Program-made: the position numbers and the translations under genes | Shown here: positions 12,905 to 23,482 of the stretch, piece after piece | How the letters are laid out: every line of letters starts with the position of its first letter | Numbering within the stretch: position 1 is the stretch's first letter | Notes under the pieces: generated by a model | What the model was told of the DNA's origin: nothing | The model's database searches: none | Seen by the model: only the letters and a program-made list of their open reading frames with translations | From: Sipunculus nudus | Taxonomy: Eukaryota > Annelida > Sipuncula > Golfingiida > Sipunculidae | Length of the DNA: 64,000 bases | Direction of reading: 5' to 3' | Assembly (NCBI GenBank): GCA_026874595.1 | Contig: CM049306.1 | Location: 32,690,019 to 32,754,018 of the forward strand

Positions 12905-13055
12905 CAAATATGTTACATAAACATTTTGCTCAGGGGAAAAGATTGGTCCCATCCCGGATTCGAACCCATGTCGGTGGCGTATATATAAAGAGTTTCGCAA
13001 GCTTCATTAGAAAAACAAGCAATACTAGAGAGACTTTTCGGCCCGCTTTTATTTG
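12905..13055 (-). mobile_element. tRNA-derived SINE, second family, copy 2
   Basis: The minus strand carries GGGTTCGAATCCGGGATGGG (B box) and a tail TTTTCCCCTGAGC, collinear with 6955-7090. The A-box side has decayed and contains an inserted TATATATA. Confidence 0.45.
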
Positions 13056-14220
13056 CACGACGTTACCAAATTTTTTACAAGTTAAATACATGGAAATTGG
13101 TCAAACAATGTTAACTGTTGACGGGAACGGACCAATGATGTTCACTTCATGGGTTTCATACCTTTTTGCTCGCCACATGTTAATCATATGCATGAAACAT
13201 AAGCTCTTAACTGTTACTTACTCACTGATCGCTTATATTTAGACGATGTTAATAAATTATATTATAGTGGGCCATGAGACAGTTTTATTGATTAATTCAG
13301 AGATGCATATTCGCTGATTATAATAATTAATTTCAGAACTATTTTAGTGACAGTTGAATTTTATTCAATTTATTGAATCTGCCTAATAATAGCAGAATAC
13401 ACTTTCAATCTAATTCAAGGGTTTTAATTAGGAGATATAAAGTGTAAATACTATGTGTACATTGTGTGGAATATTATGACATTGTTATAAATCTACTTAA
13501 CGTTTAAGATGTCCCTTCGGAATATTTTTTTTTATTTTAATAGTTCCCTTTCCCAGTATTGAGAAATATTCCCCTTACAAAGTATCGTATGAATTTCCTA
13601 AAAAGGTGATTAATAGCTAATTAATTCTATAGTATTTAGAGAAATGACAAAATGACACTCCCAGACCACATTTTGAGGCGGATCCGGGGAAAACCTCATT
13701 TATGGCCTAAACACCTATAGTTTTTAATTGACCTTATTAAGACCTTCTGTGAGAATATTTAAAAATAATCTTCTTCGTTTGCAACCCTCATTTTACAAAA
13801 CACTTTATCCAAATCCAGTATCCGCCCCAACATAAAATATGCATATACTTACTTTCATGGTCAGACGGTTTTATGCATTATGTTTAGTAAAGCTGTACGA
13901 GAGTTGAGACTTAATCAGGGTATATTTTCAGGGAATTTTAGGACTACACAAACCTGAAATTATGCATTCCCCATCAGAATAAAATGCCTCAATTAGGGCA
14001 AAGCAAACACTTCTCAAGACACAGACAAACTATCGCCAGTCCACATGTTTTTCACGTTTGTATGGTTCTGTGTGCGAGTAAACAGTAAGGACCACGCGCA
14101 TGCGCGCTGTATTTATGTTTATGCCACTGCAAGCTTATTTGCACCGGGGTAGCCATTAGTTTTAAAACAAAACATTGATACATACCATGATATTTTAAGA
14201 CGGAAACCTTATATATCATG
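13056..14220. other. AT-rich intergenic, no recognisable feature
   Basis: No coding signal; nothing repeated that I can see. Confidence 0.45.
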
Positions 14221-15120
14221 TTAACACCCCCGTCACACGAGAAGGCGATCTCGCTGCGATCACCGAATTGGGGCAGATCGTCGAAGAGCGCAGCCAGAGT
14301 GGCCTTAAGTTGTCATGAGCTTCGTAGGAGCGAGATAGTGTCGCCTTGGGTCGTCATATAGTCACCTTGAACGCCAAGAGTGGCGACCAGTTTTGAACAT
14401 GGACAAGATTTCCGCCGCGGGGTCGCCGTGGATTAAAAGCGCAGTCAGATCGGAATTCGATCGCCATCAGTGTCCCAGCAGCGCAGCACCAGCTTTCTGA
14501 CAGAGCAAGTCGATCGCCAGTACACATGGTATCATCGGTCTATCCGTTTCGCTCCTGCTGCCTCCTTTTGGCCACTGCCAGCTGTTCGTGGAGCAGCATG
14601 ATCTGTTGGCCTTGTAGACAGGCCAGTTGTAGCATGAAATTTCTGTCCATGCTGACATGTGTGGCTTTACTAAACTTTTTCACTGGTCATGTTATGTGCA
14701 CTAGTCAACAATGGGAACCATGGCAACCACCGACTGCCAGTCTGAAGCAGCATATTAGTAGCATCTAATGACGCGCGTAGTTCCGTCGTCTTGATCGCAG
14801 ACGCATCGGGGGACTGTTGCTGCGGGATCATCATGATCGCAGCCCTGTCGTGGACTGAGCTATTCAATGGGTAGTAGGGACCTCATGCGGACGAAAGGGG
14901 AACGCAGTTTGATCATAAACGACGGTGTAGCAGCGCCATACAACGTGGTAGGAAGGGCATAAAACGGCCGGAAATTGCAATTGTACACGTCATGCAAGCC
15001 TATTGACAGCGGCATTGCCGTCACACATAGACGGTTTTCCCTAGTTCATGGCGATCAACGCCGATCTGCTAGGTCGCCATGGTCGCCGTTAGGTCTCCTT
15101 CTCGTGTGATGGGAGCTTTA
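14221..15120. mobile_element. PIF/Harbinger-like TIR element, about 0.9 kb
   Basis: Left terminus ACACCCCCGTCACACGAGAAGG, right terminus reverse-complemented AGCTCCCATCACACGAGAAGG; both are flanked by TTA (14221-14223 and 15118-15120). A 3-bp TTA target duplication plus TIRs of about 20 bp is the PIF/Harbinger pattern. The interior is GC-richer than its surroundings and rich in GATCGC and GGCGACC blocks, giving subterminal inverted homology. Open frames inside (14526-14768 plus; 14467-14658 and 14670-14867 minus) are short and show no DDE or Myb motif that I can identify, so it is probably non-autonomous or decayed. Confidence 0.6.
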
Positions 15121-15238
15121 TTAAACATTCCTGGTATGTGAATAGGCCAATTTATAGATAAACCATTATCAAATGATCTCGAGTTTATATGTACAGCTGT
15201 TTAATAAAATATGAATATTAATACTTATATACTATTTA

Positions 15239-15241
<3 letters not shown>

Positions 15242-15281
<40 letters not shown>
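15242..15281. repeat. (TA)n microsatellite at the 3' side of the Penelope-like element
   Basis: About 19 TA units. A matching tract lies at 18396-18428 on the other side of the element. Confidence 0.95.
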
Positions 15282-15283
<2 letters not shown>

Positions 15284-15554
15284 GTGTCAATGAACATAAA
15301 AAGAAGAGAGACATCAACGCCAACCTCCATATTATTTAGATAACATACACAGATTGTTGCTAATTTTTTCAGCTACCTCTGTAGCCTTCTTCAGAGCATG
15401 TGACTATCCGTAAACAAAGCTGTCAGTGTGACCCTTCGCTAGGTCAACGGGGCTGCCTTGCCAGCTTTACCAATTAACCCGCCTGATGTCTCTTCAGAAC
15501 TGGCCTGTGTATATCCACTTGGAAAACAGGGCTGCTGACGTATCATTGACACGG

Positions 15555-16756
15555 AGGTGTTAGTCTCGAGGGGAAAAGTATGTGCTGAGTGCCGGGTATT
15601 TAGAGAGAAAAGCTAAGTCCTTGTTTAATCCTGTTATGTGTGTTCGTAGGGTGTGAATGTCCTTTTGTTCGGATGTAAATCTGTCTTTGCTGGAGGTAAA
15701 GTTGCCTTCAAGGACGATGCATGTTAAATATCGGAGAGAATGGTCGATTTTGTTGAAGTGTTCGGCCACGGGGAATCCGGGAGTGTTGTCGCAATTTTTT
15801 TTTTGTGGTTGTTCATTCTGAGCCTGAATTTAGTGCCAGTTTCTCCTATATAATTTCCCTCACATTTGGGCGTTTTTTACAAGGAATAAAGTAAATGATA
15901 TCTGAGGAATTGCAAAAAGGGCCTGGCCTGAGGATTATGTTAACTGGATCCTTGGCACTGAAATATGGGTTGGGTGTATAAAATATCGCAAATCTCACAG
16001 CGGCGGTCACGGCATTTGACATTCCCTGACGGGCTGTTATGTTTGTGTAGTTTTGAATGCACAAGCATGTGTTTGAGGTTGGGAGGTTGTCTGTATGCGG
16101 CAACGGGAGGCGTGAAGGAAAGAGAATCTGTAGTTTGAATTAAAGTTTTTCCAGCATTTTTGTATGTTTTTGTTGATATAGATGATGGCCGGGTGAAATT
16201 CCTGGATCATGGGGATGCGTGAGTTTATGTCTTTTTCTTTGTTAATGAGGTGGCTGTTTCGTTTAATATTCCTAATTTTTCCAAAATTTTGAAGAATTAA
16301 CTTGAAAAGGTACCCTGTAATGAGCAAATGTTTGTCTAATTCAAATGCTTTGCACATAAAATCTGAATTATTTGAGCATATGCGTTTGTAGCGCAGCATC
16401 TGTGCAAATATAATCCCTCGTTTGAGGTGCTGCGGGTAGAACCTACTGTAGTGGAGATAGCTGTGACGGTCAGCTGGTTTTAATAAATGCTAGTGGTCAA
16501 ATGTCCTTCAGGGACGGCAACTAACACATCAAGTGGGATTTGTGTCGGTGAGGAGTCGATTGTGAATTTGACATGAGGGTTGAAATCATTCGCCTGTGCA
16601 AGAAAATGTTCTAGATATTCTGGACCGTGTTGCCATACAATAAATATGTCATCAATGTAGCGCGTATATGAGCTGTCGGACAGCAGTTTCCGTTCGAAAT
16701 CCCACCTGAATAAATTGGCATATGCGGGCGCCATTTTGGTTCCCATTGCCTTAATA
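15555..16756 (-). pseudogene. Penelope-like RT C-terminal half and GIY-YIG endonuclease (frameshifted)
   Basis: Starts with IKAMGTKMAPAYANLF (the conserved GTxMGTxMAPxYANLF block, shortened), then RYIDDIFIVW with the catalytic YIDD at 16648-16659, then HVKFTIDSS and a linker with many Lys/Arg. Further on come Cys residues before and within CEGNYIGETGTKFRLRMNN (about 15815-15860), the GIY-YIG nuclease core with a zinc-finger-like Cys cluster, and VAEHFN near 15755-15770, the His-containing part of the nuclease. The last open piece, ending near 15560 with KDLAFLSKYPAL, closes the protein. At least four frame breaks, so it is not translatable as one protein. Confidence 0.75.
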
Positions 16757-17425
16757 GGGCTGTCCGACTTAGGCGACTCTAAAGGCGACAACAGGCGACC
16801 AGACTGTCGCCTCATGGTCGCCGGAAAACAAGCGACAGGACCTCCGCTAGGACAATAGTCTACGACAAGCTACAAGCTTGACGACTGTCTGACGACAAGC
16901 TACGTGCGACAAGCTGCCGACAACCGGCGACACAGTCGCCACGACAAAGGACAATCACCTACGTCAACCTACGACTACACCTACGACAACCTACGACCAC
17001 ACTGGCGACAACCTACGACACAAGAATTCATGCTACGTCCGCCCGCGACAAGCTTTGACGATTCTTTACCATGTGCTATGTGAGGAGCCGGACACAAGGA
17101 TGGGCCTTGTTTCAAGTATCAACAGCCCACGACAACACACACCGACGTCACCTGGCGACAGCCTACGACAGGACCTACGAAAACCTGCGTCAGCTGGCGA
17201 CAGCCTACGACAGCACCTACGCCAATAGAAGACAGGCTACGCAAACTGGGTACAAAAAAGCTGTCGCCTGAGAAATCTAAACATGTTGCAAATCCAAAGG
17301 CGACAGCTAGGGGTCACACGTCTTGGGGCGACTTCAGGCGACTACAGGCGACCATACAGGCGACCATGAGGCGACAGCCTGGTCCCCTGTAGTCGCCTGT
17401 AGAGTCGCCTAAGTGGGACAGCCCC
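16757..17425. mobile_element. CGAC-rich TIR/foldback element inserted in the Penelope-like element
   Basis: Termini GGGCTGTCCGACTTAGGCG (left) and, reverse-complemented, GGGGCTGTCCCACTTAGGCG (right), with inverted homology extending over more than 40 bp. Flanked by ATA on both sides (16754-16756 and 17426-17428), a likely 3-bp target duplication. The interior is built of degenerate CTACGACA/GGCGACAG blocks in both orientations. An open plus-strand frame at 17071-17271 is just a translation of these repeats. Superfamily uncertain; a PIF/Harbinger-type or foldback MITE is possible. Confidence 0.7.
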
Positions 17426-17428
17426 ATA

Positions 17429-18390
17429 GTAGGGTGTATCTTTTCTTTATCCGACAGTTTATTGAGAAAACCGTGGTGTCCTTTTTGTGCCTGGTATATT
17501 CTGGAGTAGTGGTTGCTGAATCGAATCTACATGGCCAGACATGTTTTCAGTCAGAATTCCCACGGAGGAAGCTATGGGACGCAGAGGCGGTAGTATGCCT
17601 GGTTGTTTTGCGGTATTATATATATTTTCAGCATCTGATATGTTATTTAATGGGCGGTTATCAGGTTTGTCGATTGTTGCCTCTTGAACCAATTTTGCTA
17701 AATTGTAAATTTTCGGAGTCGTATAAAAAGTGGCTGGCTTAAGTTCAGGAGGTAGCGAGAAACTTATTTCTCTTGCACAAGTGGTGAGTGTTTTAATTAA
17801 GGCCTTGGCCTCCCTGATGAAAAGTCCAGTTGTAGTGGCGGGATCTGGTTCATAAGTGTATATGTATGTCCCAAAGAAGTTCTTCACATGTTTTGATGTA
17901 GCCTGAGGTGTTCATTAGAGCGATGGCCCCTCCCTTGTCTGCTTCTTTTATGGTGATATCCTGATTCCTTGTCAGACCAGCTATTGCTTTACGGTGGTTT
18001 AGACTGACGTTGGGTATTCCCATGTGATCAGGTTGTAAGAGAAAATTATTAAAATGGCTACGGGCTGTGTTCACAAAAGAGTCAATAAACATGTTGCGTA
18101 CAGGTGGAGGGGCTAATGAGTTTCGCGTTTCTTACTTTCGTAAGATCTGGTTTCTGTTTTGTTAAACGGGTCCTGAAAAAAAAATTACTCACGAAGGCGC
18201 CCCCTTCTAATGAAATCGAAATTATTCTAGCACATCTGGATTTTGTCCAGGGTTTTAGGTGTGGGGCAGAACGAAAAGCCCATCTGTAAAATACCCGTTT
18301 GATCATTAAATAGTGCCTGACTGGAAAGATTGACGATGTTTGATTGATATTGCTTTGTTTGGTCGACTGGGGACCAAGTGGATAGAGTCT
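17429..18390 (-). pseudogene. Penelope-like RT, N-terminal half (frameshifted)
   Basis: In three successive frames the minus strand reads conserved Penelope RT segments: FSFCPTPKTLDKIQM near 18270, DITIKEADKGGAIALMN near 17940, FYTTPKIYNL near 17715, then RPIASSVGILTEN and QPLLQNIPGT towards 17490. KEADKGGA and the FYxxPKI/RPI(V/A)SS pair are diagnostic of this RT class. Frameshifts lie near 18090-18290, 17870 and 17480. The catalytic motif A (the LVTxDVxSLYTNI-type segment of the family), expected next, is absent: the frame runs from NKLSDKEKIHPT straight to the insertion. The product would have been an RT acting with a linked endonuclease in target-primed insertion. Confidence 0.75.
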
Positions 18391-18392
18391 TA

Positions 18393-18395
<3 letters not shown>

Positions 18396-18428
<33 letters not shown>
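18396..18428. repeat. (TA)n microsatellite at the 5' side of the Penelope-like element
   Basis: About 15 TA units directly upstream of the first recognisable Penelope coding sequence (minus strand). Confidence 0.95.
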
Positions 18429-18430
<2 letters not shown>

Positions 18431-19284
18431 ACAACCTAATTATACTTAATATAACCAAATATATGGTGCATATAGTATTTTAATCATTGTTGATAAAATT
18501 CACTTGACTCAGTCAATACATATTCAGCTAGTATGTGTGATCAATGATTCAAAATCCTGTTGGACGTACACGAGGCCAATAATGTTGATAGAAGTAAGAA
18601 ATTGATAGACATGCTGAAGTGACTGTGCAAACGGGGTTCACAGAGGATGGAGTTCATCAGCTATGGGAGGGCAAAAACTAACAGACTATTACTGAAGCGA
18701 CAAATACCTCATATTTCTAATGTCTCTATTACCTTTGAGGTACGGCAAAAGCCAATCTAGCCAACGCTCGACAACAGCGTAAGGATGCACTCAATGGCCA
18801 CGCGCCGACCACGGGCTCTCAACGGCTGAAGATCATTTCATTGCTCAATGAGCATAACCCATTATATCGTTGGTTGTTTGATGGCTAGTCATACGGTTGC
18901 TAAATTCATCAATACGCACTGCCCATGGTAGCTTTCATCTGTGTAAATCTTATTGATCCAAACTGTTTTGCCTAAGAAATGACATCTTCATTTGGTCCAG
19001 AACTGACTGCCCTATTTTGCGTACACTCGAACTGAGGCTGTGTTATCCCTTGCTGATAGGTGATACACGTGCCGTTGCTACAAATGAGCGTTAGAAAAAA
19101 ATCATCACTTAATTACGCGTGGGAAGATTATGACAATACTTTGTTAAATGATTTGTTCAGTAGAATATATACATTAACCACGCCCTATCAGTTGAAGGGT
19201 ACATGAACATTTGCGATGATATATGTATTATCTCAGGCTATTAGTTTTTGTCTAATACAAAAGTTTCCATACCAAATCATCACC
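18429..19284. other. Intergenic, no recognisable feature
   Basis: No coding signal. A moderately GC-rich patch at 18720-18850 contains no motif that I know. Confidence 0.4.
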
Positions 19285-19490
19285 GTACATCTTCCGCCGA
19301 ACGTCGTTTACACTAGAAACGAACCTCTTCCGTTTGGGCACTGTGCGACGGCCAGGAATACTTGTTTCAACTGTCAAACTTCAAAATGTTTTCTTTTACA
19401 TTCCAATGAAACACCTTCTGTTTACATTTCACATACGCATGCTAACAAAACATTACTTATTTCGTGAAGTACCTACCACAAAAACACCCA
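19285..19490 (-). repeat. Dispersed repeat family D, copy 2 (3' part)
   Basis: Reverse complement contains AGCATGCGTATGTGAAATG, TGAAGTTTGACAGTTGA and GAAGAGGTTCGTTT, collinear with 63255-63355 and partly with 9590-9700. Confidence 0.5.
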
Positions 19491-20005
19491 TTTCCGGAAT
19501 TGATTTCTTCTGAGAAAATATGCATGACCTACTGTGGGAAAATGTCAGAGAAACATATTTTTTCCTTGTCTGTATAACAAATGGAACGATGATTCTCCTC
19601 CTCCTCGATCTTCCTCTTTATTTATTTATCTCTCTCTCTCTTGACTATAAATCAACCATGTTTGAGAATAAGCGCAAACTGGCACAGAAGAAAACAAGAA
19701 TAAGAAAAAAATGTTATACGATGGTTTGCACTTTAGGGACCTAAGAGAGGTCACCCTATGAAAATTCTGACCCAAGTATTGGTAAAGAAAAAGATATCAA
19801 TCCTTATAGGCTTAATAAACTTAACTTGCCTTAAAACTTAAATTAAAAATATAAAAACTCTTGATGAAGGTGTATAGTTCCACGATAGCGGTCATTTATA
19901 TCAAACGTTTTAAGGAAATTAAATGTGAAAACTGTAAGGGTCCATTTTTTCCCGAATTAACTGAATAAACTATGACGAACAGCCTTTCCAAGGATCGGAT
20001 CAAAT
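19491..20005. other. Intergenic, no recognisable feature
   Basis: A short CT tract near 19630; otherwise nothing. Confidence 0.4.
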
Positions 20006-20100
20006 ATTTGCATGACAATGGTATAGTCGAGTCCCAGAGCAAGTCCGAGTCCTTGTGGTTCGAGTCCAAGTCCGCCCACTTCCAGACCGAGTCCGAGTCA
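20006..20100. repeat. Degenerate GAGTCC/AAGTCC short tandem repeat, first block
   Basis: Successive GAGTCCCAGAGCAAGTCC, GAGTCCTTGTGG and GAGTCCAAGTCC units with a period of 6-12 bp. A related block lies at 20370-20455, and scattered units appear near 52560. Confidence 0.6.
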
Positions 20101-20369
20101 TAAATGTGTTTACTTATAGGCACCTTAAATTTCAACTTTGAGATCATCATGTGTATTTGTGTGTAAGTTTACACAGGGATTTTACGAATTACATTTAATT
20201 TCCAATGCAGATATTGAGTTTACTACTAGGTGTATACTTGTTTTGCAATATTTTGTCATTATTAGTTTGCTCATGTAAGTCTTTATGGTGGGGTTTCTAA
20301 ACTGAATTTCAGGCCTTGCGTAATAAAGTTTTTTTTTTTCTGCTGCACTTTAAATGGATGCAGCATGAT

Positions 20370-20455
20370 TTCTCGAGCCCTGACCTCCGAGTTGAGTACA
20401 AGTCCCAGTCCAGGGCCCTCGAGTCCAAGTCCGAGTCGCTGAAAAGTGGACTCAG
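20370..20455. repeat. Degenerate GAGTCC/AAGTCC short tandem repeat, second block
   Basis: Contains GAGTACAAGTCCCAGTCC and GAGTCCAAGTCCGAGTC, the same unit as at 20006-20100. The two blocks are about 270 bp apart with unrelated sequence between. Confidence 0.6.
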
Positions 20456-21064
20456 TCCTACATTACTAGCCTCAATGCCGTGTGTTCGCGTCTCGTTCTG
20501 AACGCCATCTGCACCTAGACTCCAAGCACGAAAATCTTTACCACAAGGGGGTGCCCTCTTCACCAAGGATCAAATGGTTACAGGCAATGGGTAGCAGAAA
20601 TGAAGAACGAATAACCTTCTTAGGATTACTATATTGTACAACCCCCAGGGGGCAGAGAGAAGCCACTGGGAGGCAAAAATGTAGAGTGAGATGAGTATGA
20701 TATCGTCAGTGATATATAACTGTAAACCAAATCATAACATTCAGATATATACAAGGAACAGAAAAGGCTTGATCTGGATCCGAATCACTTTTAATCAAAT
20801 ACAAAAAAAACGAACAAACGTACAGGAAACAAATAAAGCAACAACAACTCCAAAAGTTAATCCTTCACCTTTGAGGCGACTTGCAGTGTGAATAGTTGTA
20901 CGGATCTAGAATTGTGCATTTCAATGTTTACATGCCTGGATTACAAACTTCAAAAACGCTCTGCGAACACACCAAACAATGTCACTGCAAGTGACTTTGT
21001 TGGGCTGGGCGCTCGAGCGTGACATGAACAGGTGACCGGGCCATATTAATTAGGCGGGACCTTC
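20456..21064. other. Intergenic, no recognisable feature
   Basis: No coding signal; A-rich near 20800-20840. Confidence 0.4.
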
Positions 21065-21335
21065 TATGCATTCACTTATTGTTTTTTTTTTTATTGGCAC
21101 ATAACCGAAGTTAATTCGTGCATAAGTGACTCTACATTTGTGAATATTCCTTGAAAACGCCATCATAATCCTGGGGAGATTCTAGATCAACAGAAAATCT
21201 AATCGATTCTCCCTTGGCCCTGTCCTGAAATGCCTTAAAATTTCAAAAGATTCCGTTCATATGATTGCGTGAGTCATGTTGTGAACAAACACAAACACGG
21301 ACGGGAATGAAGGCATTCACTCCTAGCGGAGGAAA
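21065..21335 (-). repeat. Dispersed repeat family B, copy 3
   Basis: Contains CATTCACTTATT, CGTGCATAAGTGACTC, ACATTTGTGAATATTCC and, at the far end, AACAAACACAAACACG, the reverse of the block order in copy 1. It has a T10 run near 21081. Confidence 0.6.
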
Positions 21336-21706
21336 TGAGGCATTAAGAACAGATGGAATACCGTAGGTACGCCCTTAGGCCATACTGATAATTAGTTTAC
21401 GACCAAGCCTTAAAAGTGCACTGAGTGATCTGTCAACAGGATATTAAGCTGATTACAATATGGTATATAGCAAAGGAGAAATATGTAATTCTGTCAGGAT
21501 AAGAGGACCTCTCTGATAGGATTTCATATTTTATTAAGATTTCATGCTGTTTGTCAGACTGTTGATTACATCCGTTCTTTGTTTAGTTGAATGTTTCGGA
21601 TTTGGACATGAAATGATGATCATTTAATTAGTATAGAACCCAATAAATCGCGTTATTAAAATTTTCTGGCTCGTATAATCATTGACCCTTTTTCTAGCCG
21701 TATACT

Positions 21707-22044
21707 ATGGTTGCCTTCATATTCGCGGGGTTTCAAATTCGATAGACACTGAGAAAGAGAAAATATCGCGAAAATTAAACCTTTTGCTATGATTAATGAT
21801 GTCAAACCTTTAGAATATACCGCCAATAATGAAGAGTACTTTCTATTCGTTCAAGTTACACTAGGGTTCGCGTCCGATCGTTATGATTTTGCGCACATAT
21901 AATCTTATATCATAAATTCATATAATTGTTGACATGCTCTATGTAGATTCTAATGTGGCGTACTCGCGAAAATTGAAACTTCGCGAAACAATGAAAAAGT
22001 TATATTTGCGAAATTTAACTTCCCGGGTATGAAGGCAACCACAG
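21707..22044. mobile_element. 338-bp MITE with TGGTTGCCTTCATA inverted ends
   Basis: Left end TATGGTTGCCTTCATATTCG; right end reverse-complemented TGTGGTTGCCTTCATACCCG. Subterminal segments are rich in TTCGCGAA/ATTCGCG, so the ends would fold back on each other. No target duplication is clear. A one-ended relative lies at 8481-8573. No coding capacity. Confidence 0.6.
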
Positions 22045-22202
22045 AAGCCGACCTGCAAATTTACGTATAAACTCATTTTGGTTAATAATTTCATATAAAC
22101 ATGTATATATATATATTATAAATTTGATGCCTACTCAGCATTCCAAGAAATACAAGTCTCAGCTCTGTGGGGTCCCTATTTGTGGAATGCTCCCAAAACC
22201 GT

Positions 22203-22420
22203 GTTTTCATTCATTCATTCGACACATATTCGCAGGCTGATTGCATAAGTGACTGTTCATTAACTTGATAAGGTTCCTGAATCCGGATCATGTGCCGGTT
22301 TCACACAAAAATCAGATCTAACTTTTGCCCCATTCCCGAATTGTTGTGGACAAACACACAAACTCACACAAGAACGCATACATTCCTTGCTGAGGCAACT
22401 AGAGTGACACGAGGGAATTC
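22203..22420 (-). repeat. Dispersed repeat family B, copy 4
   Basis: Contains GCATAAGTGACTGTTCATT, CTGAATCCGGATCATGTGCC and ACAAACACACAAACTCAC in copy 2 order. Diverged in the middle. Confidence 0.55.
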
Positions 22421-23482
22421 ACATGCCTTGTAGATTAGGGATCCGCCTTAACCCCCGCCATGCGCCGAGAGAAATCAGTATAAGTTGGTTCGCCAGTTGA
22501 TCCGGATCGGTTAATCCGGATCTGGGTTCCTCACCGGGCTCCGCCGGGGGAAAACGATCCTACTGGATCAGTCTCGATATTGGGGGACCATGTCAACCTG
22601 TTCATATTACCTTAGCCCAGGTATATTCCAAAGTGTATAACAAACTCTTATGATCCAGAGTAGATTAAATGAACAGTCACTCATAAATTTAGATAAAAAG
22701 TGTATAGCTGATTGGGATTCTGGACAGGAAGAATTTTAAATCCGTGAGGGGAAAAATGAAATAAATTGATAATTTCTTAAATAAAAATATTTTTTGACAT
22801 AAATTAATATATAAATGTTGAAATAAAACAAAATAAATAAAAATTCACATCGAATAAATAAAAACATATTGAAAAAAAATGAATAACGGAGTTCTGATAT
22901 AAATTAATATGGAAATAAAAACGTTAGGTAATTAAATAAATTTTAAAATAAATATACCAGAGAATAACACGTTATCATTTTCATTACAACAATGGCCAAA
23001 CATAGTATACTATCTGTTACTCGGCCAGAATGATGTGGAAAGAAAAAAAATGAATTTTTCTACCTATACTGTTGTAGTAAAACGCATTCACAACGGAATG
23101 GTTTACATCACAATTTAACTGAATAGTTTCCCGAAAGTTTCAGCTTGGATGTCATATTACAAACATCAATAAGCCCTTCTGCCCTGAGCTATAAACTCTT
23201 GCGCTTGGAATTGTTGGAAGGATTAATGGCAGCAATGTTTACATTTTTCAGATATATCTGATTCAAGCTTTCATAAATATACGATCCCTTCTCTCTGTCG
23301 CTCTTGTAACAAAACAAACGGCGTAAAACTGAGCCCAGGTGAAACAGGTTATCGTTTTTACAGGCTTGCGAATTCAGTAGGATTTTGAAATTTCTGTATT
23401 GCTTTGCTTTAGCGCAACTGCATGTTTTTTTATTAATATAGTAATCTTTGGCTCATAATGATCATGTAACATCATTTTTCAC
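22421..23482. other. AT-rich intergenic with AAATAAAT-rich patch
   Basis: 22735-22965 is dominated by AAATAAA/TTAATATA words. GC-richer at 22440-22580. No coding signal. Confidence 0.5.

Larger units (their letters stand above)
15290..18395 (-). mobile_element. Penelope-like retroelement (decayed), interrupted by a TIR element
   Basis: Minus-strand element with, in order, an N-terminal region, reverse transcriptase (RT) fingers, RT motif C, an RT thumb/linker and a GIY-YIG endonuclease, the architecture of endonuclease-containing Penelope-like elements. Frames are broken many times. A 669-bp TIR element sits inside the RT region (16757-17425). The 3' non-coding tail carries CTGAAGAAGGCTACAGAGG at about 15387-15405, of the sort seen after the coding region in these elements. 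Both sides abut (TA)n tracts. Dead copy. Confidence 0.8.

Noticed and set aside
17071-17271. Open frame inside the CGAC-rich element as a transposase remnant
   Set aside because: The residues are translations of the CTACGACA repeat, with no catalytic motif.
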